Assembly: GCF_000737325.1 (NCBI RefSeq)
Contig: NZ_CP011125.1
Coordinates: 496,001 to 560,000 of the forward strand
Source: Sandaracinus amylolyticus
GTDB lineage: Bacteria > Myxococcota_A > Polyangia > Polyangiales > Sandaracinaceae
Direction: 5' to 3'
DNA: 64,000 nucleotides
A program made the translations under genes and the position numbers. Every line of letters starts with the position of its first letter. The stretch's first letter is position 1. The notes beneath the pieces are model-generated. The model did not search any database and was not told where the DNA came from. It saw nothing but the letters and a program-made list of their open reading frames with translations. Shown in pieces: positions 42,165 through 50,536 of the stretch.

Positions 42165-43112
42165 ATGACGCGAGGGCGACGCACCGCGGTGATCCCCGGC
42201 AACCACGACGGTGTGCACGCCGGGCACCGCGCGCTGATCGACGAGGCCCGCCGGCGCGCCGCGATGTCGCAGGCGAGCGGTGCGGGCCTCGACGTCGTTC
42301 CGCTCACCTTCGATCCGCATCCGCTCGCCGTGCTCGCGCCCGAGCGCGCGCCGGTGCCGATCACGACGATCGCGCGGCGCATCGAGCTGCTGCGCGCGGC
42401 GGGCGCGGACGACGTCGCGGTCGCGCGCTTCGACGCGGCGTACGCGGCGCGCACCGCGGACGAGTTCGTCGAGCACGTGCTCGTCGACGAGCTCGCTGCG
42501 CGCGAGGTGATCGTCGGGCCCGACTTCCGGTTCGGCGCGGGTCGCACCGGCACGATCGATCGACTGCGCGAGCTCGGTTCCGCGCATGGCTTCGGCGTGA
42601 CCGAGGTCGCGCCGGTCGAGCTCCCCGACGTCGGCCGCGTGAGCTCGACGCGAGTGCGCGAGGCGCTGCGCGAGGGCGCGATCGACCGCGCGACGCGCAT
42701 GCTCGGCCGCGTGCACGAGGTCGACGGAACGATCGTCGAGGGCTTTCGTCGCGGCCGCACGATCGGCTTCCCGACCGCGAACCTCGACTGCGACCCCGTT
42801 CTCATGCCGCTCGACGGCGTGTACGCGGTGGTCGCGCGCGTGATCGCGCCACAGCGCGATCCGCAACTGCTGCGCGGCGTCGCCAACCTCGGCACGCGGC
42901 CGACGTTCGCCGCAGGGCGCTCGGTCGAGGTCCACCTGTTCGACTTCACCGGCGACCTCTACGGCGCGCGCCTGCGCGTCGGCTTCGTCGCGCGCCTGCG
43001 CGGTGAGCAGAAATTCGACGGCATCGACGCACTTCGGGCACAGATCGCCACGGACGCCCAGGCGGCGCGCGCGCGGCTCGTCGACGACGAGCCGACGTGG
43101 AGGCTCCTCTGA
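42165..43112 (+). CDS. ribF: bifunctional riboflavin kinase / FAD synthetase (RibF), 315 aa
   Basis: The N-terminal FAD synthetase domain opens with PGNHDGVHAGHRALI, the nucleotidyl-transferase motif usually written GNFDGVHLGH. The Phe is His here. 'RVSSTRVREALREGAIDRA' is the ISSTxIR motif. The C-terminal flavokinase domain has 'RTIGFPTANL', 'GVYAVVARV', 'NLGTRPTF' and 'VEVHLFDFTGDLYG'. The enzyme turns riboflavin into FMN and FAD in the cytosol. Length is typical. It overlaps the next gene by 16 bp. Its start abuts a hairpin, with no visible ribosome-binding site. Confidence 0.93.
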   Translation: MTRGRRTAVIPGNHDGVHAGHRALIDEARRRAAMSQASGAGLDVVPLTFDPHPLAVLAPERAPVPITTIARRIELLRAAGADDVAVARFDAAYAARTADEFVEHVLVDELAAREVIVGPDFRFGAGRTGTIDRLRELGSAHGFGVTEVAPVELPDVGRVSSTRVREALREGAIDRATRMLGRVHEVDGTIVEGFRRGRTIGFPTANLDCDPVLMPLDGVYAVVARVIAPQRDPQLLRGVANLGTRPTFAAGRSVEVHLFDFTGDLYGARLRVGFVARLRGEQKFDGIDALRAQIATDAQAARARLVDDEPTWRLL

Positions 43113-43720
43113 AGGACCTCGAGCGACGTTCCTGGGCCGAGCTTCTGGACGAAGCGCGGAGGCGTGGCGTGCCGAATGCGGAGTCGATGGATCGAGAGTC
43201 GCTGATCGACGTGCTGCGCGGGCGCGATCCGAGCAGTCGCACCGGGGCGTTCTCGATCGCGCGGTCGCTCTTGGGCCGGGTGGCGAGCACGGTGCGCGCG
43301 GTGTTGCCGGTGCCGCCGGAGCGCCGGCTCGAGCGTCCGCCGCCGGCGACCGCGCGTCGCGAGGACGAGCCGGTGCTACCCGTCGCGACGATGACCAGGC
43401 TCGCCGACGCGAAGTTCGCGGGCGTCACGCTCGACGAGGGCGAGACGCTCGCCGTCGTGTGGCGCGTGCGCGAGAGCGCGATCGCGCGCGCGCAGCTGAT
43501 CGCGCCGTCGGGCGCCGAGATCCACCTGCGCGTCGTGCGCGTCTCGTGGCCCGAGGACGCCGAGGCGCCGCGCGTCGAGCGCGTCGATCACGGCGTGGTG
43601 CGCAGCGAGGGCACGATCGTCCTCGCGCCGCGCGCGCCCGGCGAGAAGATCGTCGTCGCGATCGGCCTCGCGAAGGGCGACTCCGAGATCGTCGCGATCG
43701 ATCACGCAACGCTCGGCTGA
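43097..43720 (+). CDS. Rho-N/SAP-like N-terminus with unknown C-terminal domain, 207 aa
   Basis: The GTG start at 43097 lies inside the ribF end, with a 16-bp overlap. Residues 5-45 (LKDLERRSWAELLDEARRRG ... SMDRESLIDVLRGRD) have the helix-extended-helix pattern of Rho-N or SAP domains, which bind nucleic acid. After a Pro/Arg linker, residues 95-205 form a beta-rich domain with 'ETLAVVWRVRESAIARAQLI' and 'PGEKIVVAIGLAKGDSEIVA'. This resembles the Rho-N plus DUF4912 layout, but the second match is weak. Cytosolic. Function unknown. Confidence 0.6.
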   Translation: MEAPLKDLERRSWAELLDEARRRGVPNAESMDRESLIDVLRGRDPSSRTGAFSIARSLLGRVASTVRAVLPVPPERRLERPPPATARREDEPVLPVATMTRLADAKFAGVTLDEGETLAVVWRVRESAIARAQLIAPSGAEIHLRVVRVSWPEDAEAPRVERVDHGVVRSEGTIVLAPRAPGEKIVVAIGLAKGDSEIVAIDHATLG

Positions 43721-43757
43721 CGTCGCGCGATGTGTGTCCCGCACGTACGAGGCGGGC

Positions 43758-44117
43758 ATGCAATCAAGACGAGCGAGATCAGGGTCGCTCGTGATCGCGT
43801 TGGCGGCGATCACGAGCATGGGATGCGCGGAGCTCGCGCAGAGCGCACCGGCGCTGACGATCGAGGGCACCGCGATCGAGCGCGCGCGAGCGACGAGCGA
43901 TCACGACGCGGACACGAGATGGTCGTGGGCCGTCGGCGTGTCGCTCGGAGGGCGCTACGGCGAGGGCGTCGCGAGCGTGGGCGCGGAAGAGCCGCCCGCG
44001 CCGCTCGTCGTGACGAGCGGCTCGCGCTGCCGCATCGCGGCGGCGTGCGCGTGGGAGGCGAGGGCGCGGCGCGACGCGCTCGCGCGGGCGCGCCGGATGG
44101 TCGAGGTGCCGCGATGA
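43758..44117 (+). CDS. small lipoprotein, 119 aa
   Basis: The ATG at 43758 follows gaggcgg. The signal ends in a lipobox (AAITSMGC). The mature part has 'DADTRWSWAVGVSLGGRYGE' and a C-terminal Arg/Ala helix with two Cys (SRCRIAAAC). The family is unknown. It is the first of three genes joined by 4-bp ATGA overlaps, so its product probably works with the next two. Confidence 0.58.
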   Translation: MQSRRARSGSLVIALAAITSMGCAELAQSAPALTIEGTAIERARATSDHDADTRWSWAVGVSLGGRYGEGVASVGAEEPPAPLVVTSGSRCRIAAACAWEARARRDALARARRMVEVPR

Positions 44118-44827
44118 ACGCGCGCAGCTCCGGCCTCGTGATCGTGGTGATCGCCGCGATCACGCTCGCCCTCTTCGCCCGCGATCACGACGCGTCCGCG
44201 CAGTCGCTCGATCGCGCTCGCATCACCCCGGCGAGGGTGCGCGCCGCGCTCGCGCGGTACCGCGACGAGCCGAGCGTCGACGCGCTGGTGCGCGCGGTGC
44301 TCGACGCGCCCGCGCTCGATCCGCGGCGCGCCCGCGACGCCGCGGATCGCGCGCGTCTCGCCGGTCTCTTGCCCCAGACGCGCGCCGACGTGCGTCGTGG
44401 TCAGACCCTCGATCTGTCGGCGCTGCAGAGCACGACCGGTGAGCGCAGCGTGTGGTCGAGCGACGACTCGCTGAGCTTCTCGGGCAGCGTCACGTTCCAG
44501 CTCGATCGACTGCTCTTCGCGCGCGAGGAGACGTCGCTGATGCGCGAGCTGAGGCACCTCGAGGAGCGCCGGCTCGAGATCGCGACGCAGGTCGTACACC
44601 TCTACTTCGAGCGCCGCCGGCTGCAGCTCGAGCGCGATCTCGCGGGCACCACCGACGTCGCGATCGAGCTGCGGATCATCGAGGCGGAGGCGCTGCTCGA
44701 CGTCTTTACGAGCGGGGCCTTTTCTCGGATGATGGCCGAGTCGATCACGCGCGGCGCGACTCCTGCGGAAGACGCTTTCGAGGAGGAGGGCGAAGCCGAC
44801 GAGGACGTGATCACGGAGGGTGGATGA
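44114..44827 (+). CDS. exported protein with TolC-like helical segment, 237 aa
   Basis: It starts in an ATGA overlap. The signal is MNARSSGLVIVVIAAITLAL..ASAQ. The middle 'SDDSLSFSGSVTFQLDRLLF' then 'REETSLMRELRHLEERRLEI' and 'THLYFERRRLQ'-like text (VVHLYFERRRLQLERDL) resembles one strand-helix unit of outer-membrane efflux (TolC-type) proteins. It is far too short for a full TolC protomer (about 430 residues). The tail is acidic (EDAFEEEGEADEDV). A structural envelope role is inferred, not shown. Confidence 0.6.
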   Translation: MNARSSGLVIVVIAAITLALFARDHDASAQSLDRARITPARVRAALARYRDEPSVDALVRAVLDAPALDPRRARDAADRARLAGLLPQTRADVRRGQTLDLSALQSTTGERSVWSSDDSLSFSGSVTFQLDRLLFAREETSLMRELRHLEERRLEIATQVVHLYFERRRLQLERDLAGTTDVAIELRIIEAEALLDVFTSGAFSRMMAESITRGATPAEDAFEEEGEADEDVITEGG

Positions 44828-45171
44828 GCGCCGAGAACCGCAAGCATCGCCGTTACGCCGTCGAGCTCGCCGCGGAGGTGGAGATCCGCGGCGAGACGAT
44901 CGTCGCGTCGACCCAGAACGTGTCCGCCGGTGGCGTCGGTCTGGTCGTCGATCGCGAGGTGAAGGAGGGCAGCGAGCTCGCGGTCACGCTCTTCCTGACG
45001 CAGGACGGGATCGAGGATCCCGACGAGAGCCCGTTCGAGGCGAAGGCGATCGTCGCGTGGACCGCGGTGCAGGACGCGGGCACGTGGATCGCGGGCGTGC
45101 GCTTCGCGAAGGTCTCGGCGGCGCAGAGCGCGCAGCTCGAGCGCTTCCTCGGCAAGCTCGATCCCGGGTGA
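44824..45171 (+). CDS. PilZ-domain c-di-GMP-binding protein, 115 aa
   Basis: A single-domain PilZ protein of standard length. RKHRRY at residues 6-11 is the RxxxR motif and NVSAGGVGL (37-45) is the D/NxSxxG motif, so both c-di-GMP contacts are present. It is cytosolic and starts in an ATGA overlap with the exported protein before it. PilZ proteins act as allosteric adaptors for motility, secretion or exopolysaccharide. Being cotranscribed with two envelope proteins suggests it controls them or their export. It ends 4 bp from the convergent carotenoid oxygenase. Confidence 0.9.
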   Translation: MSAENRKHRRYAVELAAEVEIRGETIVASTQNVSAGGVGLVVDREVKEGSELAVTLFLTQDGIEDPDESPFEAKAIVAWTAVQDAGTWIAGVRFAKVSAAQSAQLERFLGKLDPG

Positions 45172-45175
45172 TCGA

Positions 45176-46606
45176 TCAGCTCGGGACGAACACGCCGTGG
45201 AACGTGAGCGGCACGGTGTGATCGAAGAACACGCGCGCCACCGGGCCGTCTTCGAGGCGTGACGCATCGAGGATCGCCAGGTGGCTCGTGCTCGTGCGCG
45301 CGCTCCACACCATCGAGAGCGCCCATCCGTCGTCGATGGGCGCGTTCTTCTCGCGCGGGACGAACACCATCTCGGACGCTCGCTCTCCCGGCTCGAGCTC
45401 GAAGCGCGACAGTCGATCGCGCTCGAGGTCGAGGCGCAGCAGCGCGTTGCGCCGCCCCGAGTCGCTCGCGAGCAGCATCGTGCGGTGTGACGTGCCCGCG
45501 ATGCGCAGGTCGATCATCGGGAACTCGGCGCGCGCGTCGGTGAGCGCATCTCGACGCATCGTGCGACGCGCGGGATCGAGCACGACGCGCGTCGGCACGC
45601 CCTGCTCGAACGGCGCGCCCGACGCGCCGAGCTGGTCCATCGTCGCGAAGTCGTCGTAGCGCACGAGGTCGACCACGATCTCGCCTCCGCGCTCGAACGC
45701 GTTCGCGACGTGCCACGACCAGAACGCGTCGACCGAGAACCGCACGACGCGCGTCGGATCTGCGATCGGCACGACGATCACCTCGCTGCCGTGCTCCGGA
45801 CGCCACTCGAACAACGAGCGGAAATCACCCGCCGCGAAGAGCGCGCGCCAGATCACGAGCTCGGCCGGGCCGACGAAGAAGACGAGGTGCCGCTCGGTCG
45901 CCGCGAAGTCGTGGATCATCACGTTGTGCGCGAGTGGGATGCGCGTGAGGCGACGCGCGGGGCCGGTCCACGGGAGCGCGTGCACGTCGAGCTTGGGCCG
46001 CGGTCCGAGCTCGACGCCGTACGAGTACGTCGTGCGGTGCGACGCGACCGCGCGAGGATGCGCGGTGAACGCGACGAGCTTCTCGATGCCGAGATCGCTC
46101 GGCCCGATCGTGTCGAGCGTCGCGGGATCGAGCTCGGTCGGACGCGCGGCCTCGAGCAGCGCGAAGAGCCGCCCTTGCCACGAGAGCAGCGCGGTGTTCG
46201 CGGTGTTCTTCGCGCGGAGGCGCAGCCCGTTCCACAGGCGCGTGCGCCACGCGGCGTTGCTGCCGTAGAGCGGACGACCCGCCGCGCGCTCTTCGCGGAG
46301 GCCTTCGCTCTGGGTGACGCGATGCGCGCCGAGCGCGGGCGCGCTCCCGCCGCCGAGACGCACCGCGGCGACCGCACCGTCGCACTCGAACGAGTGCGAG
46401 TACGGGCGACCGAAGAGATCCCAGAGCCCCGGACCGTTGCGATAGAGCGTGCCGCGCAATCCGTCGGGCAGACGACCTTCGACGCGCAGCGGCTCGAACC
46501 CGTGCTCGCGCGGGACGCTCGACGTGTACGCGAGGTGCGTCGCGCGATCGTCGTGCAGCGAGGGGCTCGGCTCGGAGATCGAAGGCGCGGTCGCGGTCGG
46601 GAGCAT
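45176..46606 (-). CDS. carotenoid cleavage oxygenase (RPE65/NinaB family), 476 aa
   Basis: A seven-bladed propeller enzyme. 'LPDGLRGTLYRNGPGLWD' is the family's N-terminal signature. The four iron-binding histidines are at H183 (TAHPRAV), H232 (MIHDFAA), H299 (WSWHVANAF) and H470 (TFHGVFVPS), all present. The family cleaves a double bond of carotenoids or stilbenes with molecular oxygen and Fe(II). The product is unknown (apocarotenals such as retinal are typical). The start is ATG at 46606 (MLPTATAPS), and an ATG at 46627 is possible. It is downstream of trxB on the same strand. Confidence 0.9.
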   Translation of the reverse strand: MLPTATAPSISEPSPSLHDDRATHLAYTSSVPREHGFEPLRVEGRLPDGLRGTLYRNGPGLWDLFGRPYSHSFECDGAVAAVRLGGGSAPALGAHRVTQSEGLREERAAGRPLYGSNAAWRTRLWNGLRLRAKNTANTALLSWQGRLFALLEAARPTELDPATLDTIGPSDLGIEKLVAFTAHPRAVASHRTTYSYGVELGPRPKLDVHALPWTGPARRLTRIPLAHNVMIHDFAATERHLVFFVGPAELVIWRALFAAGDFRSLFEWRPEHGSEVIVVPIADPTRVVRFSVDAFWSWHVANAFERGGEIVVDLVRYDDFATMDQLGASGAPFEQGVPTRVVLDPARRTMRRDALTDARAEFPMIDLRIAGTSHRTMLLASDSGRRNALLRLDLERDRLSRFELEPGERASEMVFVPREKNAPIDDGWALSMVWSARTSTSHLAILDASRLEDGPVARVFFDHTVPLTFHGVFVPS

Positions 46607-46691
46607 CCGTGCAGGATGGCGCACCACGGAACGCGCGTCTGCCCTCGTTCGGAGCAGACGCGCGCTCGTCCGCGCAGCCGCCGCGGATGCG

Positions 46692-47645
46692 TCAGTGGAT
46701 CACGAGGTCGTGCGCGGCGAGCCAGCGCTCGGCCTCGATCGCGGCCATGCACCCGGTGCCCGCGGCGGTCACTGCCTGACGGTACACGTGGTCCTGCACG
46801 TCGCCCGCGGCGAACACGCCTTCGATGTTGGTGCGCGTCGTGCCGGGCTTCGTCTTCAGGTAGCCGTTCTCGTCCATGTCGAGCTGGCCCTGGAAGAACT
46901 GCGTGTTCGGCTGGTGCCCGATCGCGACGAAGAGACCCTGCGTGTCGTAGACCATCTCTTCGCCGGTCACGACGTTCTTCACGCGCACGCCGGTGACGGT
47001 GTTCTTCTCGACGTCGAGCACCTCGGTCACGACGGTGTCGAGGAGGAACTTGATCTTCGGGTGCTTCTGCGCGCGCTCGAGCATGATGCGCGACGCGCGG
47101 AAGTCCTTGCGGCGGTGGATGAGCGTCACGCTCTTGCAGAGGCCGGCGAGGTAGAGCGCTTCTTCCATCGCGGTGTCGCCGCCGCCGACGACGCACACGT
47201 CCTGGTTGCGGAAGAAGTAGCCGTCGCACGTCGCGCACGCGCTGACGCCGCGGTTCTCGAGCTTGTGCTCGCTCTCGAGGCCGAGCCACTTCGCCTTCGC
47301 GCCGGTCGCGACGATGACCGACTGCGCGCGGTAGTGATCGTCACCGCACCACATCTCGAAGGGGCGCTTGGAGAAGTCGACGCGATCGACGTCGGCCGTG
47401 ATGATCTCGGTGCCGAAGCGCGCGGCCTGCGCGCGCCATTTCGCCATCAGATCGGGGCCGGTGATGCCCTCGGGGAAGCCCGGATAGTTCTCGACGGTCG
47501 TGGTGATCATGAGCTGACCGCCGGGGATGCCGCCGATGATCGCGCCTTCGATGAGGAGCGGCTTGAGGTTCGCGCGCGCGGCGTAGATGGCGGCGGTGAG
47601 GCCCGCGGGGCCGGAGCCGATGATCACGACGTTGTGGGTCTTCAT
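46692..47645 (-). CDS. trxB: thioredoxin reductase (TrxB), 317 aa
   Basis: The ATG at 47645 begins MKTHNVVIIGSGPAGLTAA, the FAD-binding GxGPAG loop. The redox-active pair is CATC (Cys137 and Cys140, in VSACATCDGYF), the NADPH site is VVGGGDTAMEEALYL, and the second FAD motif is 'VFAAGDVQDHVYRQAVTAAG'. The length is standard for the low-molecular-weight bacterial enzyme. It keeps thioredoxin reduced with NADPH in the cytosol. It is transcribed away from the PGRP-amidase gene, across a 159-bp promoter region. Confidence 0.96.
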   Translation of the reverse strand: MKTHNVVIIGSGPAGLTAAIYAARANLKPLLIEGAIIGGIPGGQLMITTTVENYPGFPEGITGPDLMAKWRAQAARFGTEIITADVDRVDFSKRPFEMWCGDDHYRAQSVIVATGAKAKWLGLESEHKLENRGVSACATCDGYFFRNQDVCVVGGGDTAMEEALYLAGLCKSVTLIHRRKDFRASRIMLERAQKHPKIKFLLDTVVTEVLDVEKNTVTGVRVKNVVTGEEMVYDTQGLFVAIGHQPNTQFFQGQLDMDENGYLKTKPGTTRTNIEGVFAAGDVQDHVYRQAVTAAGTGCMAAIEAERWLAAHDLVIH

Positions 47646-47804
47646 GTCCGTCTTCTTCTTTGCCTCCGGCGCTTTTGAGGCGCGCGCCGCGGGGGTGCAA
47701 GTGTAGCCCGGGCTGGTGGCGCACACCGTGTCGTTGCTGCCCTCCGGGCTCGCGAGGGTGCGCGGAATTGGCTCCGCGCGGCGGGCGCGTCGGATGATCC
47801 GCGG

Positions 47805-48398
47805 ATGCGCTCGACGATGCCGGCGATCGCCGTCCTCTCGCTCGTCCTCGCGGCGACGGCGGCTCACGCGCAGGAGTTCCCGCGAGGCCGCGACGTCGGC
47901 GCGCTGATCCGCGCGCCGGGTGTGCGAGCGCGTCCGTGGACCGCGATCATCGTGCACCACAGCGCGTCGTCCGAGGGCAACGCCGCCTCGATGGACGCGT
48001 ACCACCGCGGCGTGCGCCACATGCCGCGCGGCTTGGCCTATCACTTCGTGATCGGGAACGGCCACGGCCTCGGCGACGGCGAGATCGAAGTGGGACCGCG
48101 CTGGACTCGGCAGCAGCCCGGCGCGCACGTCGCGTCCCGGCTCCGCGACACGAGCACGCGCGCGCTCTGGGACGAGGTCGCGATCGGGATCGTGCTCGTC
48201 GGCAATTTCGAGGAGACCGCTCCGACGCGGCGGCAGCTCGCGACGCTGAGGGAGCTCGTCGCGTCGTTGCAGCGGCGCTTCCGCATCGAGGGCGCGCGCG
48301 TCTTCGACCACGGTGAGATCGACGGGGCGCACACCGCGTGCCCCGGCCGATCGCTCCATCGCGTCGTGCGCGGCCTGAGGAGCCGAGCCGACGGCTGA
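47805..48398 (+). CDS. exported PGRP-type N-acetylmuramoyl-L-alanine amidase, 197 aa
   Basis: A signal peptide (AIAVLSLVLAATAAHAQE) leads to an Amidase_2/PGRP domain. 'AIIVHHSASSEG' holds the first Zn His, 'GLAYHFVIGNGHG' the substrate strand, 'VAIGIVLVGNFEET' the core strand, and 'HTACPGR' the second His and the Cys ligand. The catalytic Tyr/His pattern fits zinc amidases that cut the bond between MurNAc and L-Ala. It acts in the periplasm or outside, on its own wall or that of prey. It is divergent from trxB. Confidence 0.88.
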   Translation: MRSTMPAIAVLSLVLAATAAHAQEFPRGRDVGALIRAPGVRARPWTAIIVHHSASSEGNAASMDAYHRGVRHMPRGLAYHFVIGNGHGLGDGEIEVGPRWTRQQPGAHVASRLRDTSTRALWDEVAIGIVLVGNFEETAPTRRQLATLRELVASLQRRFRIEGARVFDHGEIDGAHTACPGRSLHRVVRGLRSRADG

Positions 48399-48451
48399 AC
48401 GGTCGCGCGCCGCTCGAGAGCGCGCAGGTCGTGGTGAGCGGCCTCCCGCGC

Positions 48452-48679
48452 GAACAAGAGCGGCAGCCCGTGCGGGCCGCCGTCCTCCGAGCACGCTCAC
48501 CGCGGCGGACGTCCCACCGTCACTGCGCGACACGAACCGTGCGGACGGGACGAGCCTGGTCGACGACGAATCCGCGCACCGAACGAGAGCGGCAGCCCGT
48601 GCGGGCCGGCGCCTCCGAGCACGATCGCCGCGGCGGACGCCCCACCGTCACTGCTCGAACCGAACCGTGCGGACGGGGA
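48452..48679. repeat. two copies of a roughly 100-bp direct repeat, period 129 bp
   Basis: Copy 1 is 48452-48551 and copy 2 is 48581-48679. They share long identical blocks ('gagcggcagcccgtgcgggc', 'ccaccgtcactg', 'cgaaccgtgcggacggg') with a few substitutions. Each copy starts with a hairpin-forming 'gcccgtgcgggc'. The array lies just past the 3' end of the tRNA-Ala gene and after the amidase stop. No protein is proposed here. Confidence 0.85.
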
Positions 48680-48694
48680 CCCGCACACCAGTAA

Positions 48695-48767
<73 letters not shown>

Positions 48768-48868
48768 AGGAAGGAGGCGCGATGTAGCAGGGGCGTTCGG
48801 CGGGGTCAAACGCTCGCGCGGGTTTGTTGACCAGTCGCGCGACACGCGACGACAGTCCGGCCGTGCGG

Positions 48869-50473
48869 ATGCGCGCTCTCGGCCTCGTGATCGTCGCGCT
48901 CGTGACGCTCGCGTGCTCGCGACCGATCGAGGCCGAGCTCCTCCACGTCGGCAGCGCCTCGCCCGATCGTGTGCAGCCGGGCCACCGGCTCGTGCTACGC
49001 GGAAGCGGGTTTCCCGCCGGCCGCGATGCGCGCGTCACGTTCCGCGGGGTGCTGCATCGACCGGGGCATCCCGCGCGCGCCATCGACGTCTCGCTCGACG
49101 GTGAGGCGATCTCGAGCGATCGCGTCGAGCTGCCGATGCCCGCCGCGTCGCTGCGGCGGCTCGGAGGCCGCGGCACCTTCCGTGGTTCGATCCGTGTCGC
49201 GTTCGGCGCGGGCGCGCTCGATCGTGGCTCGGTGGTGGGCACGCTCGACGACGCGGTGATCGATCTCGTTCCGCGCGAGGTCAGCGGCGATGCCGACACG
49301 AGCGTGCTCGCGCGGCTCGGGCTCGAGCTCGCGCCGCGCGAGGACGACGGGATCGGGCTCATGGTCGCGCGGGTTGCGCGTGGGAGCCGTGCCGACGATG
49401 CCGGTCTCGCCGAGGGCGACCGTCTGCTCTCGATCGACGGGCTCAACTTGCTCGCGCCCGAAGAGCTCGTGCCGGCGGTGGGCCAGGCGTCGATGGACCT
49501 GCGCGTCGCGCGCGAGGGCGAGGCCGCGCCCTTCGTGGTGCGCGTGTCGCTCGACGGATGGGAAGAGCGCGTCCCGCGCGAGGCGATCCTCTGGTCGCAG
49601 CTCGCCGCGTTGATCGCCCTCTTCGCGATCGTGCTGCTCGGACCGGGCGCGACGTGGATCGATCGTCTCGCGCCGACGTCGCGGCGCGTTCCTTGGTTCA
49701 ACGTCGGCGTTGCGATCGCCATCGCGCTCGGTCTGCGGGCCGCGCTCGACGCGCTGCCTTCGCTCGGCCTCGATGCGGCGCTGCTCGCGATCGTCGCCGG
49801 GCGTGGTGCGTCGCTGGTGCTCGGCGCGTCGGGGTCACGCCCGCGGATCGTCGCGGCGATGCGCGCGATGTGCGGCGCCATCGCGATCGTCGTCGCGCTC
49901 GGAGTCGCGACGCTCGCGATCGGCACGACCGATCCCGCCGCGATCGAAGCCGCGCAGGGCCCGTGGCCGTGGGACTGGCTCGCGCTGCGCAGCCCGACGG
50001 GCCCGCTCGCGATCGTGCTCGTCGCGCTCGCGGCGGCGTGCGGGCCGGTGCTCGATAGCGAGCACGATCGGCGACGTGTGCTCGACGACGTGTTCCTCGC
50101 TGCGCTCGCCTCGTGTGCCGTGATCGCGCTCGCGGGTGGCGAAGCCGCGCACGGTGCGATCGGCGACGTGCGCCCCGGACTGGCGTGGATCGGCAGCGTG
50201 GGATACGCGGCGACTGCAGCGCTCGCAGCATCGATGTTGCGGAGAGCGCGAGATCGCGGAGGGCGCCTGTCGTGGATCGCACTCGCGATTGCCACGCTCG
50301 CAGTCGCGATGATTGCGATCCTCGGCGCGCTCGGATGGATGGAGATGGACGTCCCGCGCGAGATCGAGCGCGCGATCGCGGAAGTGCTCGTCGCGTCCGC
50401 GGTGGTGATCGCGCTGAGGCTCGCGACGGCGCGCCCGGCGGAGCCGACGCGGCCGGCGAACGCGCTCTTGTGA
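48869..50473 (+). CDS. IPT-like / PDZ / multi-pass membrane protein, 534 aa
   Basis: The ATG at 48869 (or GTG at 48863) gives a lipobox-like signal (VIVALVTLACSR). Residues about 25-145 are a beta-rich IPT/TIG-like region (ASPDRVQPGHRLVLRGSGFP). Residues about 155-230 are a PDZ domain (GIGLMVARVARGSRADDAGL, AEGDRLLSIDGLNLLAPEEL). Eight or nine membrane helices follow (ILWSQLAALIALFAIVLLG, WFNVGVAIAIALGLRAAL, LAIVLVALAAACGPVL and others). There is no protease active site. The helices faintly recall NuoH-type complex I subunits, not enough to claim. A lipidated N-terminus plus many helices is odd, and the Cys may not be lipidated. Confidence 0.68.
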   Translation: MRALGLVIVALVTLACSRPIEAELLHVGSASPDRVQPGHRLVLRGSGFPAGRDARVTFRGVLHRPGHPARAIDVSLDGEAISSDRVELPMPAASLRRLGGRGTFRGSIRVAFGAGALDRGSVVGTLDDAVIDLVPREVSGDADTSVLARLGLELAPREDDGIGLMVARVARGSRADDAGLAEGDRLLSIDGLNLLAPEELVPAVGQASMDLRVAREGEAAPFVVRVSLDGWEERVPREAILWSQLAALIALFAIVLLGPGATWIDRLAPTSRRVPWFNVGVAIAIALGLRAALDALPSLGLDAALLAIVAGRGASLVLGASGSRPRIVAAMRAMCGAIAIVVALGVATLAIGTTDPAAIEAAQGPWPWDWLALRSPTGPLAIVLVALAAACGPVLDSEHDRRRVLDDVFLAALASCAVIALAGGEAAHGAIGDVRPGLAWIGSVGYAATAALAASMLRRARDRGGRLSWIALAIATLAVAMIAILGALGWMEMDVPREIERAIAEVLVASAVVIALRLATARPAEPTRPANALL

Positions 50474-50536
50474 GCTCGACCCTGCCGCGCGCACCGATGC
50501 GGCCGATGGATCGGGACCCCACAGCCTCGGGTGCCT

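Noticed and set aside
44114-44827. complete TolC-type efflux channel
   Set aside because: At 237 residues it holds about one strand-helix unit, and no RND or ABC partner genes are adjacent.
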